A stretch of 6,571 bases of DNA from Rickettsiales bacterium (lineage in GTDB: Bacteria > Pseudomonadota > Alphaproteobacteria > Rickettsiales > Rickettsiaceae). Where the stretch lies: the NCBI GenBank assembly GCA_947508155.1, contig CANNRM010000033.1, forward strand, positions 1 through 6,571. Direction: 5' to 3'. Of this stretch, positions 1 to 6,356 are shown in pieces. The notes under the pieces were generated by a model. The model was not told where the DNA came from, made no database searches, and saw nothing but the letters and a program-made list of their open reading frames with translations. The position numbers and the translations under genes are program-made. Position 1 is the stretch's first letter, and every line of letters begins with the position of its first letter.

Positions 1-1894
1 CACAAAACACTAATATTGCACCTTTATCTAGCCAATCATGCGCTTGGATATGTATGTCGGCCTTGCTATATCCATCACTATATAATATATCTACTGCTTT
101 TCCAGAATTGGTAATAATGTGCTGGTCGTGATCAATATCCTCTAAATGTAAAATCCCATCTTTTTGACCATACCAATTATTCCAATAGGTTTTAGTAAAA
201 TTCGAAATTTTTGGTGCTGTAATTTCTAGCTCTCCATTCGCATTTTTTATCCCCAATATCTGCATTTTTGCATCGAACATTACATCCGGTTTTGGTGACA
301 TAAACATCATATATAATGAGATGGCTATTATAATGAGGCCGTATAATCTGAATCGTGTATTCCAGAGCATTACCCAAAATAGTCCTAACATATAAACGCA
401 GAGACTTTCTGGTGTTATATATCCAAAATTCCACACGGATCCTGGCAAGTTAGTGACCCAATCGGCCACATTTATTATAATTCCAATGAATTTGCCCATG
501 AGCAAAAGTATGTAATGATCAAGCCCAAATGGTAGTAATAACATTGCTAGAATTCCGAGTGGCATAATAATAAAAGATACAAGTGGTACTACTAATAAGT
601 TAGCAAGAACTGTGTAATTTGATACGGTATAAAAGTGGTAGATAACAATTGGTGTTGTAGCAAGCCCAGCTAAAAGACTTGAGTAAATATTAGAAAAAAT
701 ACCCATTTTCACAGCGGAAATGGCCCCAGAACTTTCTCCTAAAATCCATTTGTTGCGTACGTAAAATTCATATCCTCCAATTAGCGCTAGAACAGCCGCA
801 AAGGACAATTGGAAACTTGGGTGCAGTACATATTCTGGGTTCAGGCTGAGCATGAATATTGCTGCAACTCCTAAGGATCGCAAGGGGTATGGTATGCGGC
901 TTAAGATTATGGAGATCATGAAAATGGATGTCATTATATATGCCCGTGTCGCAGCTATTTGTGTGCCTGAAAGCATCAGATATATACCGCTTCCTATGAG
1001 TGAGATTATTGCTGCTATGATTTTGATATTTGTATGCCAAGCAAGAAAATTAGATATGTTCAAAAGTATTCTAGATGTTAGAAAGAAAATTCCCGCAACA
1101 AGGGATAAATGGAGGCCAGATACGCAAAGCACGTGAGCAAGGCCGGCATAGCGCATGTTTTGCATGATTGTTCTATCTAGGCCACCTGATTCTCCGAGTA
1201 AAAGTGCGGCTGTAAAATTACCATTATCTTTGCCCATTATATTGATCAAACGAAAATATATCGCCTTGCGGATTTTATGTAAAAAAGGCTGAGAATCACG
1301 TTCTGAATTGCTATAATTTTTGATTTTGCCTAAAGCGAATCCTGTTGCTCCAACTCCTGAAAAATAGGAATATAACCCGAAGTCATATCCACCCGGTATG
1401 ATGCTTCGAGAGGGTGGTGATAGGGCGGCAAATACAGAAATTTTGTCGCCCATTAGGATGTTCTTTGCATCATCTAGTGGTACGCTGATTCGTACTTTGT
1501 CGGGGTCTTTGTCTTGCATTAGCAATGTGTTGAATTGTGCTTTGGCAATAGTTACTTGAATGCCACGTGGTGTGTGTTTTAGCGCTGAGACTATACCTGT
1601 TACAGTTGTGGTAATTTCTTCTTCTAAGGCAATTGTATCTATTTGAGTGCTACGTATTTTTGATGCTAAAATACCAGAGGTAAAAGCTATTAAAATTCCG
1701 GATAAAAGAATTCCCCATGCGCCATATTTTCGCAAATATAATGCAGCAAACGAACCACCAAAAACAGCGACTACATGACGCGGTGAGGGTTCATATTCCA
1801 ATGCGAAATAGAATATTATGCCAAATATAAAAAATGCAAAATTCCATAGAGATAATTGCCAATATTCTGAATCTAAGGTTTTGAAGAGAGACAT
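1..1894 (-). CDS. comEC: ComEC/Rec2-family competence DNA-uptake channel protein, C-terminal end missing (window edge)
   Basis: I translated the minus strand by hand: 631 codons are open from the ATG at 1892-1894 to the window edge, so the stop codon lies outside. ComEC is a polytopic inner-membrane protein that forms the channel for single-stranded DNA in natural transformation. Hydrophobic segments at about residues 14-31 and 41-74 frame the N-terminus. A soluble OB-like (DUF4131) stretch follows at about 90-190, containing the PGGYDFGLYSYF motif (167-178). The Competence domain spans about 225-530. It shows HVLCVSGLHLSLVAG (254-268), TQIAATRAYIM (311-321) and HPSFQLSFAAVLAL (358-371), all family hallmarks, plus several membrane helices. 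Residues 535-631 are soluble, as in alphaproteobacterial ComEC, and no zinc-binding HxHxDH metallo-beta-lactamase motif is visible up to the edge. An in-frame TAA four codons upstream fixes this ATG as the earliest ATG start. Only a weak ribosome site (AAAGTG) precedes it. The gene is divergent from tolC. Function in transformation is inferred from the family. Confidence 0.93.
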   Translation of the reverse strand, partial: MSLFKTLDSEYWQLSLWNFAFFIFGIIFYFALEYEPSPRHVVAVFGGSFAALYLRKYGAWGILLSGILIAFTSGILASKIRSTQIDTIALEEEITTTVTGIVSALKHTPRGIQVTIAKAQFNTLLMQDKDPDKVRISVPLDDAKNILMGDKISVFAALSPPSRSIIPGGYDFGLYSYFSGVGATGFALGKIKNYSNSERDSQPFLHKIRKAIYFRLINIMGKDNGNFTAALLLGESGGLDRTIMQNMRYAGLAHVLCVSGLHLSLVAGIFFLTSRILLNISNFLAWHTNIKIIAAIISLIGSGIYLMLSGTQIAATRAYIMTSIFMISIILSRIPYPLRSLGVAAIFMLSLNPEYVLHPSFQLSFAAVLALIGGYEFYVRNKWILGESSGAISAVKMGIFSNIYSSLLAGLATTPIVIYHFYTVSNYTVLANLLVVPLVSFIIMPLGILAMLLLPFGLDHYILLLMGKFIGIIINVADWVTNLPGSVWNFGYITPESLCVYMLGLFWVMLWNTRFRLYGLIIIAISLYMMFMSPKPDVMFDAKMQILGIKNANGELEITAPKISNFTKTYWNNWYGQKDGILHLEDIDHDQHIITNSGKAVDILYSDGYSKADIHIQAHDWLDKGAILVFC

Positions 1895-1962
1895 TTTTGC
1901 ACTTTATTTACAATCAGTACAAAATAACGATAGTTTTTTATTCATGCAATCAAATTAAAAAT

Positions 1963-1991
1963 TTGTTGTTTGTGCGAGGATGTATTATACT
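1963..1991 (+). promoter_or_regulatory. candidate sigma-70 promoter upstream of the palindromic element
   Basis: TTGTTG (1963-1968) is followed after 17 bp by TATACT (1986-1991), one base from the consensus -10. Transcription would begin near 1998 and run through the whole palindrome before reaching tolC, putting a large hairpin in the leader. The same bases read TATAAT on the minus strand (1984-1989), in the right direction for comEC and about 90 bp upstream of its start, but I see no convincing -35 for that direction. The -35 on the plus strand matches only its first three bases, so this is a weak prediction. Confidence 0.3.
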
Positions 1992-2001
1992 GCTGATGTT
2001 A

Positions 2002-2129
2002 ATACCATTTCCCAAATTAGCCGCCCAAATGCAATTTTGCGGAACTAGCCTTTGCGCACGTATTAAGTATACGCTTGCGCAGGCTTCGTCCTGAAATTAC
2101 ATTTGGGCGGCTAATTTGGGAAATGGTAT
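2002..2129. repeat. 128-bp palindromic MITE-like element between comEC and tolC
   Basis: The outer arms 2002-2037 and 2094-2129 are inverted copies matching at 35 of 36 positions; the outermost 30 are perfect and the only mismatch is 2032 against 2099. The interior is also palindromic: AGCCT, GCGCA and CGTAT (2047-2063, with a TT bulge) pair with ATACG, TGCGC and AGGCT (2069-2085, with a CT bulge) around a 5-nt loop at 2064-2068. Each arm meets the flank at a TA dinucleotide (2003-2004 and 2127-2128). This would fit a TA target duplication as made by IS630/mariner-type transposases, but TA is self-complementary, so it may simply belong to the arms. No transposase is encoded. The structure fits a non-autonomous mobile element or a palindromic element of the kind known in Rickettsia; I cannot assign it to a named family. 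No T-run follows either arm, so it is not a typical intrinsic terminator. Confidence 0.88.
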
Positions 2130-2132
2130 AAA
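2103..2132 (+). promoter_or_regulatory. candidate tolC promoter built from the right edge of the palindromic element
   Basis: TTGGGC (2103-2108), inside the right arm, is followed after 18 bp by TATAAA (2127-2132). The -10 straddles the element-flank junction: TAT is element sequence and AAA begins in the flank. Transcription would start near 2139, leaving a leader of about 20 nt with the ribosome site at 2143-2148. The mirror site at the left edge reads TTGGGC-18 bp-TATTAA on the minus strand (2028 down to 1999), facing comEC. The -35 matches only three or four consensus positions, so support is moderate at best. Confidence 0.35.
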
Positions 2133-2142
2133 TTGAATATCT

Positions 2143-2148
2143 AAAGGA
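2143..2148 (+). promoter_or_regulatory. ribosome binding site deciding the tolC start
   Basis: AAAGGA lies 10 nt before the ATG at 2159. An in-frame TTG at 2150 would extend the protein by three residues, but it sits one base from this site, too close to use it. The ATG at 2159 also gives a clean signal peptide beginning MKKH. Confidence 0.7.
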
Positions 2149-2158
2149 TTTGATAAAA

Positions 2159-3490
2159 ATGAAAAAACATATAATGCTGCTTTGTACAACGCTTCTGTCT
2201 ATACAGAGTGCATACGCTATGGATTTGCATGAAGCTCTGACTAGTGCTTATCAAACGAATGAAAGTTTAAAAGCTGCCCAGCAGAAGTTTTTGAATGAAG
2301 CTGAGAATTTCCCTCAAGCTTTGTCTAGATTTTTGCCAGATATTAATATGACCATTTCGTCTAACGCTCAAAAGGATACTGTTACTGAAAGGGGCCCTAG
2401 CACATCGCGCAACCTTCAAGTAAAACAAAATCTTTTTAGGGGTGGTCAAGACGCTTATGGTATCAAAGTTGCACAAGCTGCATTTTTGCAAAGTAAAGCT
2501 ACATTTTATGCGGCTGAGCAGAAGGTTATAACTGATTCTGCTGGTGCTTATTTAGATCTTTGTGCGGTAAAAGAAAAATATAATATTGCAGTAACGGCCG
2601 TCGAATCTGCCAAACAAACCTTAGACATGGTTCAAGAAAGATTAAAAGTGGGTGAATCTACTATTACTGAGGTCGCTGCAACAGAGGCAAAATATGCTAA
2701 AGCTGAATCTGATGCTGCAACTCAGTATGGGGCCTTGGTTTCTGCTAAGGCAAATTTTAGTGTGTTGATAGGTGTGGAGGCTTCTGATGATATAGCTTTT
2801 CCAGATATAGAAAAAAATGGTATACCGGATAATCTTGATGCTCTTAAAGCGATGGTGGAGAAAGGGAATTTTGATTTGATGACTGCCAAATCCCAATTAT
2901 CGCAGACTAAAGATGGAGCAAAACAAGCGCAAGGTGCATTGTTACCTAGCGCGGAGCTTACAGTTTCTGAGGGCAAAAATTTTGCAAGTACAAATGGTGA
3001 GCCTACCATTAATACAAGATCTGTATCAACTGCTGTATCTCTGACAATTCCCATCTTGGATCGTGGTGGTATTGTTCATTCGGCAATTAGGCAAAAAAAA
3101 GCTCAGTCAAGACAAGCTGTGTATATTCTTGATTATCAAAAGAAGCAGGTGAATTCTGCTGTGATTAGTGAGTGGGAAAGTCTGCATGCTATGAAAGTTG
3201 CTATTCAGTCTTATGATGAGATTGTAAGAGCTCAAACTCTTGCGGTAGAGGGTATGAGAAGTGGATATAGTGTAGGAACACAAACTATATTAGATGTGCT
3301 TGAGCAACAAGATAAATTAAATCAATATAAAGCGCAGGCTGTTGATGCTAGAAATCAATATTTAAAATCCTCTTATAAGCTTCAAGCCTTAGTTGGCAAG
3401 ATGACAGCTAAACAACTGAATCTCAAAGTCAAATACTTCAATCCTGACTATGAATTCCGCAATGTAAAACATAAAATAGTAGGGTTCTAG
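2159..3490 (+). CDS. tolC: TolC-family outer-membrane channel protein
   Basis: The 443-residue precursor belongs to the outer-membrane efflux protein family. Trimers form a channel-tunnel that joins inner-membrane pumps or type I secretion exporters to the outside. Residues 1-20 are a signal peptide with a probable cut after AYA (18-20). Two homologous halves follow, each with long helices and a strand motif. Half one (about 22-205) has LQVKQNLFRGG (86-96) and ERLKVGESTITEVAATEAKY (160-179). Half two (about 225-415) has VSLTIPILDRGG (293-304) and GMRSGYSVGTQTILDVLEQQ (365-384). The paired motifs show the internal duplication typical of TolC, and the length is normal for the family. The last 25 or so residues are a basic tail beyond the helical domain. 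It lies 29 bp past the palindromic element and only 2 nt before the popZ-like gene, indicating co-transcription. The partner exporter is not encoded in this window, so the cargo is unknown. Confidence 0.95.
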   Translation: MKKHIMLLCTTLLSIQSAYAMDLHEALTSAYQTNESLKAAQQKFLNEAENFPQALSRFLPDINMTISSNAQKDTVTERGPSTSRNLQVKQNLFRGGQDAYGIKVAQAAFLQSKATFYAAEQKVITDSAGAYLDLCAVKEKYNIAVTAVESAKQTLDMVQERLKVGESTITEVAATEAKYAKAESDAATQYGALVSAKANFSVLIGVEASDDIAFPDIEKNGIPDNLDALKAMVEKGNFDLMTAKSQLSQTKDGAKQAQGALLPSAELTVSEGKNFASTNGEPTINTRSVSTAVSLTIPILDRGGIVHSAIRQKKAQSRQAVYILDYQKKQVNSAVISEWESLHAMKVAIQSYDEIVRAQTLAVEGMRSGYSVGTQTILDVLEQQDKLNQYKAQAVDARNQYLKSSYKLQALVGKMTAKQLNLKVKYFNPDYEFRNVKHKIVGF

Positions 3491-3492
3491 GA

Positions 3493-3936
3493 ATGACAGC
3501 GCGACACACCCATAGTGATAAATCTATAGATGATATATTGCAATCTATACGTAATGTTATCAATAATAGGGAGGCTATCAAGAAAGATGTAAATCTTTCT
3601 CTAGATGCATTAGAAGATCTTGCTGAAGAAGAGTTGCAACTCACTGAAATGATCGATGATATTTGTAATGGAGATCAGATGCTTTCAGAAGATTCACGCG
3701 CCAAAACAGAGTCAATATTAGAAGATTTTATCGAAACCGCAACAACGCTTGGAGTTAATAATATGGAAGAGGAGGTGGCGCCGGCGCCTTCTGCTAATAG
3801 TCCAATAGAGGCTTTTATGTTAGAGCTTTTAAGACCTCAATTGCGGGAGTGGTTAGACCAAAATTTACCAAATATGGTGAAACAAATAGTATCCGATGAA
3901 ATTAAGTCATTGGTAGCGAATATTCGCAAACATTAA
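3493..3936 (+). CDS. popZ: PopZ-like polar organizing protein (DUF2497 family)
   Basis: The 147-residue cytoplasmic protein has the two conserved ends of the alphaproteobacterial DUF2497/PopZ family. The N-terminal helix SIDDILQSIRNVI (11-23) matches the family's partner-binding segment. The C-terminal region, FMLELLRPQLREWLDQNLP (108-126) and VKQIVSDEIKSLVANI (129-144), matches its oligomerization helices. Between them is an acidic, low-complexity linker (about 24-103) with a short APAPSANSP stretch (97-105), shorter and less proline-rich than that of Caulobacter PopZ. In Caulobacter, PopZ self-assembles at the cell poles and tethers the chromosome origin through ParB, along with other regulators. 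That role here is an inference from the family. AGGG at 3481-3484, inside the tolC 3' end, stands 8 nt before the ATG. The 2-nt gap to tolC suggests translational coupling. A position next to tolC and upstream of trmD is compatible with an envelope or polarity cluster but does not prove one. Confidence 0.85.
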   Translation: MTARHTHSDKSIDDILQSIRNVINNREAIKKDVNLSLDALEDLAEEELQLTEMIDDICNGDQMLSEDSRAKTESILEDFIETATTLGVNNMEEEVAPAPSANSPIEAFMLELLRPQLREWLDQNLPNMVKQIVSDEIKSLVANIRKH

Positions 3937-3959
3937 GTAGTGCATCTTTTTAAAAATTC

Positions 3960-3967
3960 GAGGTGAT
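3960..3967 (+). promoter_or_regulatory. strong ribosome binding site selecting a TTG start
   Basis: GAGGTGAT is an 8-base match to the 16S anti-Shine-Dalgarno complement. GAGG ends 5 nt before the TTG at 3969, a normal spacing. The alternative GTG at 3963 overlaps the site itself and has nothing suitable upstream, so TTG is the better start. Confidence 0.6.
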
Positions 3968-3968
3968 A

Positions 3969-5645
3969 TTGAGGCTTCTTCTTTGCATTTTATTGTTTTG
4001 TACAACTAGTGCTATGGCTGCTGCCCCTGCTGCAACCCCTGTTGTGGTGACGCCTCAAGTGCCAGTGAAGCCTCTAGAGCCTGTAGAATCATTTATAGAT
4101 AAGGGTAATACAAAATTACCAATAGCGCCAGAGTTAGAGCATAAGCCAGAGCCTGTAATAGTCACACCAGCGGCACCAGCTCCTAAAGTAGTAGATCTAG
4201 TGCCACATAATGTTGTGCCACCAGCACCAGTACAAACGGCAGCTCCAGAGGATAAATATGTAGTTCCTAAATTATCTGATACAGGGCCAAATCTTCTTCC
4301 TGTTTCCCAGCCACCTGCGCCAGTTGCTTCTAAGCCAGTGGTGGAGATTGTAAAACCTAAGGAAGTATTGTCTTTGCCTGATATGCCACCTATTTTAGAA
4401 GAAGTTCATAAACCAGTTGCTGTAGATCCTATAAAGCCAAAACCGAAGTATAGCTTTACTATATCTATGCCAAAAATTATTACTGATTTTGTTCCAAAGC
4501 CTCTTCCAATTCAAGAAGTAAAAAAAACTGTTCCGGCACCAGTAGTTAAGGCTATGGAGTCTAAAGTGCCGCCTGTTCCAGTTGCTCCAGCGCAGGTTGT
4601 TCCAGCGCCAGTGCCTGCAGTGGTAGAGCCTAAAGTGCTGCCTGTTCCAGTTGTGCCAGTTGAGAAGGTTGTGGTACAACCCGTTCCAGTTGCTCCAGCG
4701 CAGGTTGTTCCAGCGCCAGTGCCTGCAGTGGTAGAGCCTAAAGTGCCGCCGGTTCCAGTTGTGCCAGTTGAGAAGGTTGTTGTGGTTCCATCAGTTCCGG
4801 CGCAGACTATTAAAGCTCCTGAGCCTAAGCAAGTGCCTATGGTACCTGTTGTCCCAATTGAGAAGGTTGCTCCTACGCCAGTTCAGCCAGCAATTAAAGT
4901 AGCCGAGCCTAAAGTGCAGCCAGCACCTGTCGCATCTACAGCACCTATTGTTAAGCATGAAGAACATACTGTGGCTCCAGCGCAAGTCCCAGCACCAGTA
5001 AAAATTATTCCTAAGGCTCAGGTTGTTACTCCTCAAAAAAAGATAGAGGTTCTACCTGCCAAGCTTGATCCTCGTGCAGTTGCTGCGCATCCAGTTGTTT
5101 TGCCAGTAAAACCAGTGGATCCTGAGTTAGAAAAATTTGTGCAGAATGAAATGGGAATGCTTTCGGTGCCTGATGATGATGTGGTGCTTGGGGTTGTTAC
5201 TACTGATTCTAAGTTTTTGCATATGGGTTATTCTCAATATTTATCTCTTTATAGGAAATATAGAGAATCTGTCAAAAGAGCTGGGCAATTTATTGAAACG
5301 ACAGCATTTATAGATGGGCGTCGTAGAATTGATGGTAATGATACGCCGATTTTAGCAAATGGGGCTTTATTTAGAGCCGCTGTTAATAATATACAATATA
5401 GCAAGGTAGATGATATTAGAGTTTTGGCGGATAATTACAAATTATTAGATTTAGTAGATGATCAAGGAAATAGCCTTTTGCACGTTGCTGCATTTCAAGA
5501 CAATACGGCGATTACAAAATGGTTGATAATGCGTGGTGCAAATGTTAATGCTATGAATTATGATACAATCACTGCTAAGGATATAGCAGAATATGAGCAA
5601 TATTGGGATGTGTTTAATTTGTTGGATGCAGCCAATGCGCGATAA
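3969..5645 (+). CDS. exported Pro/Val-rich protein with C-terminal ankyrin-like repeats
   Basis: I do not recognise this gene. From the TTG at 3969 it encodes 558 residues; a GTG at 3963 would add two. A short signal peptide (1-17) has a probable cut after AMA, and FC at 10-11 lacks a lipobox, so it is not an obvious lipoprotein. Residues about 18-383 are low-complexity and rich in Pro, Val, Ala and Lys, with repeats of the type VEPKVPPVPVVPVEKV. This is probably an extended spacer, like those of TonB or wall-spanning proteins. Residues 384-558 are folded-looking. A degenerate repeat beginning ALFRAA (about 464-495) is followed by a good ankyrin repeat (about 496-528, GNSLLHVAAF through LIMRGANVNA) and a terminal partial repeat (529-558). 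Ankyrin repeats bind proteins. The product could be periplasmic, surface-anchored or secreted; TolC is encoded nearby, but a Sec signal argues against type I export. The 3' end overlaps trmD by 11 nt. The coding call is strong, the function unknown. Confidence 0.88.
   Translation: MRLLLCILLFCTTSAMAAAPAATPVVVTPQVPVKPLEPVESFIDKGNTKLPIAPELEHKPEPVIVTPAAPAPKVVDLVPHNVVPPAPVQTAAPEDKYVVPKLSDTGPNLLPVSQPPAPVASKPVVEIVKPKEVLSLPDMPPILEEVHKPVAVDPIKPKPKYSFTISMPKIITDFVPKPLPIQEVKKTVPAPVVKAMESKVPPVPVAPAQVVPAPVPAVVEPKVLPVPVVPVEKVVVQPVPVAPAQVVPAPVPAVVEPKVPPVPVVPVEKVVVVPSVPAQTIKAPEPKQVPMVPVVPIEKVAPTPVQPAIKVAEPKVQPAPVASTAPIVKHEEHTVAPAQVPAPVKIIPKAQVVTPQKKIEVLPAKLDPRAVAAHPVVLPVKPVDPELEKFVQNEMGMLSVPDDDVVLGVVTTDSKFLHMGYSQYLSLYRKYRESVKRAGQFIETTAFIDGRRRIDGNDTPILANGALFRAAVNNIQYSKVDDIRVLADNYKLLDLVDDQGNSLLHVAAFQDNTAITKWLIMRGANVNAMNYDTITAKDIAEYEQYWDVFNLLDAANAR
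4575..4790 (+). repeat. two tandem in-frame 108-bp repeats coding for a Pro/Val-rich 36-residue unit
   Basis: Copy one is 4575-4682 and copy two 4683-4790. The first 64 bases of each (4575-4638 and 4683-4746) are identical, and differences gather toward the 3' end of the unit. The period is 36 codons, so the frame is kept. Each unit begins VPVAPAQVVPAPVPAVVEPK. More diverged versions of its EPK-V-P-VPVVPxEKV part occur upstream (about 4555-4600) and downstream (about 4818-4870 and 4903-4935), showing that the whole spacer grew by repeated duplication. The identical stretch suggests the last duplication is recent. Confidence 0.92.
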
Positions 5646-6351
5646 ATTTTCAGCCACAATTCTTTCTATCTTCCCAGAAATGTTTCCTGGGTCCTTGGGT
5701 TATTCCCTTGCTGGTCAGGCTTTAAAATCAGGCATTTGGTCGCTTAATATTATCGATATTAAAAAATTTGGACGAACCAAGCATTTTAATGTCGATGATG
5801 AACAATATGGAGGTGGAAATGGGCTGGTTATGAGAGCGGATGTACTTGGGGATGCGATTGATGAGGCTATTGCAACTTCAAATGCAAAAAAAATATATTA
5901 TTTATCACCACGCGGTAAGCCTTTTACGCAAAGGATTGCAGAGGAAATGGTGCAAGAAAAAGATATAATTATTTTGTGTGGACGCTTCGAAGGGATTGAC
6001 GAACGCATAATAGATGAGTATAATGCTGTAGAAATTAGTCTGGGGGATTTTGTCCTTTCGGGTGGAGAGCCGGCGGCAATAGCGCTTCTGGACGCATGTG
6101 TGAGGCTAGTTCCTGGTGTTCTTGCAAATCAAGATACTTTGCATGAAGAGTCATTTTGTGATGAGGGGCCGCTGAAAGGTCTTTTAGAATATCCTCTTTA
6201 CACTAGACCCGATACCTGGAAAGGTAGATCTGTGCCAGATATTTTATTGTCTGGAGATCATGCTAAGATAAGGAAATGGCGCAAAGAGCGTGCTGAAGAA
6301 GTAACTAAATTAAAGCGTCCCGATTTGTGGGATAAGTATATTAAAGGGTAA
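5635..6351 (+). CDS. trmD: tRNA (guanine-37-N1)-methyltransferase
   Basis: TrmD transfers a methyl group from S-adenosylmethionine to N1 of G37 in tRNAs with G at position 36, preventing +1 frameshifting. The 238-residue protein is full length for the family. Visible motifs are [10 protein letters not shown] (10-19), [15 protein letters not shown] (53-67), YLSPRGKPF (89-97), [11 protein letters not shown] (114-124) and [15 protein letters not shown] (134-148), the last two being part of the SPOUT trefoil-knot cofactor site. The catalytic arginine (E. coli R154) corresponds to R157. The catalytic aspartate (E. coli D169) aligns with E172, followed by a short insertion (about 175-182) before [11 protein letters not shown]. 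Both traits resemble rickettsial TrmD from memory. The ATG at 5635 was chosen because the protein then begins [10 protein letters not shown] like its relatives; the open frame extends upstream only as an overlap with the ankyrin gene. GGA at 5624-5626 is a modest ribosome site. The 11-nt overlap suggests translational coupling. Confidence 0.97.
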   Translation: MRDKFSATILSIFPEMFPGSLGYSLAGQALKSGIWSLNIIDIKKFGRTKHFNVDDEQYGGGNGLVMRADVLGDAIDEAIATSNAKKIYYLSPRGKPFTQRIAEEMVQEKDIIILCGRFEGIDERIIDEYNAVEISLGDFVLSGGEPAAIALLDACVRLVPGVLANQDTLHEESFCDEGPLKGLLEYPLYTRPDTWKGRSVPDILLSGDHAKIRKWRKERAEEVTKLKRPDLWDKYIKG

Positions 6352-6356
6352 ATATT

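Noticed and set aside
192..434. 80-codon minus-strand frame
   Set aside because: It is an alternative frame within the comEC 3' part, whose own reading frame stays open and continues to the window edge.
768..1136. Short open frames on both strands (768-1040 minus, 852-1136 plus)
   Set aside because: Both lie inside comEC in other frames; comEC itself shows clear family motifs through this interval.
1897..2094. Plus-strand open frame of 65 codons with a TTG start across the intergenic region
   Set aside because: It has no ribosome site, begins beside the comEC start and runs through the palindromic element, so its sequence is explained by the inverted repeat.
2002..2129. Bidirectional intrinsic terminator
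   Set aside because: The stem is far longer than usual, neither side is followed by a T-run, and the flanking genes diverge, so no transcript needs to end here.
2002..2129. CRISPR repeat or attachment site
   Set aside because: There are only two inverted copies with no direct-repeat spacing, no tRNA and no integrase nearby.
2642..3054. Minus-strand frames of 84 and 110 codons
   Set aside because: They are antisense to tolC, whose frame has strong domain support; they show no recognisable motifs.
3937..3962. Terminator or promoter between popZ and the ankyrin gene
   Set aside because: The short AT-rich gap has a CTTTTTAAAAA run but no stem before it and no recognisable -35/-10 pair.
4395..5036. 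Minus-strand frames rich in Trp, Asn and Arg
   Set aside because: They are antisense readings of the Pro/Val-rich repeats; the odd composition is a by-product of the CCA/GTT codons on the coding strand.
5593..5634. Upstream extension of trmD to an earlier ATG at 5593
   Set aside because: The extra 14 residues lie within the ankyrin gene and do not look like a TrmD N-terminus, whereas the ATG at 5635 gives the normal family start.
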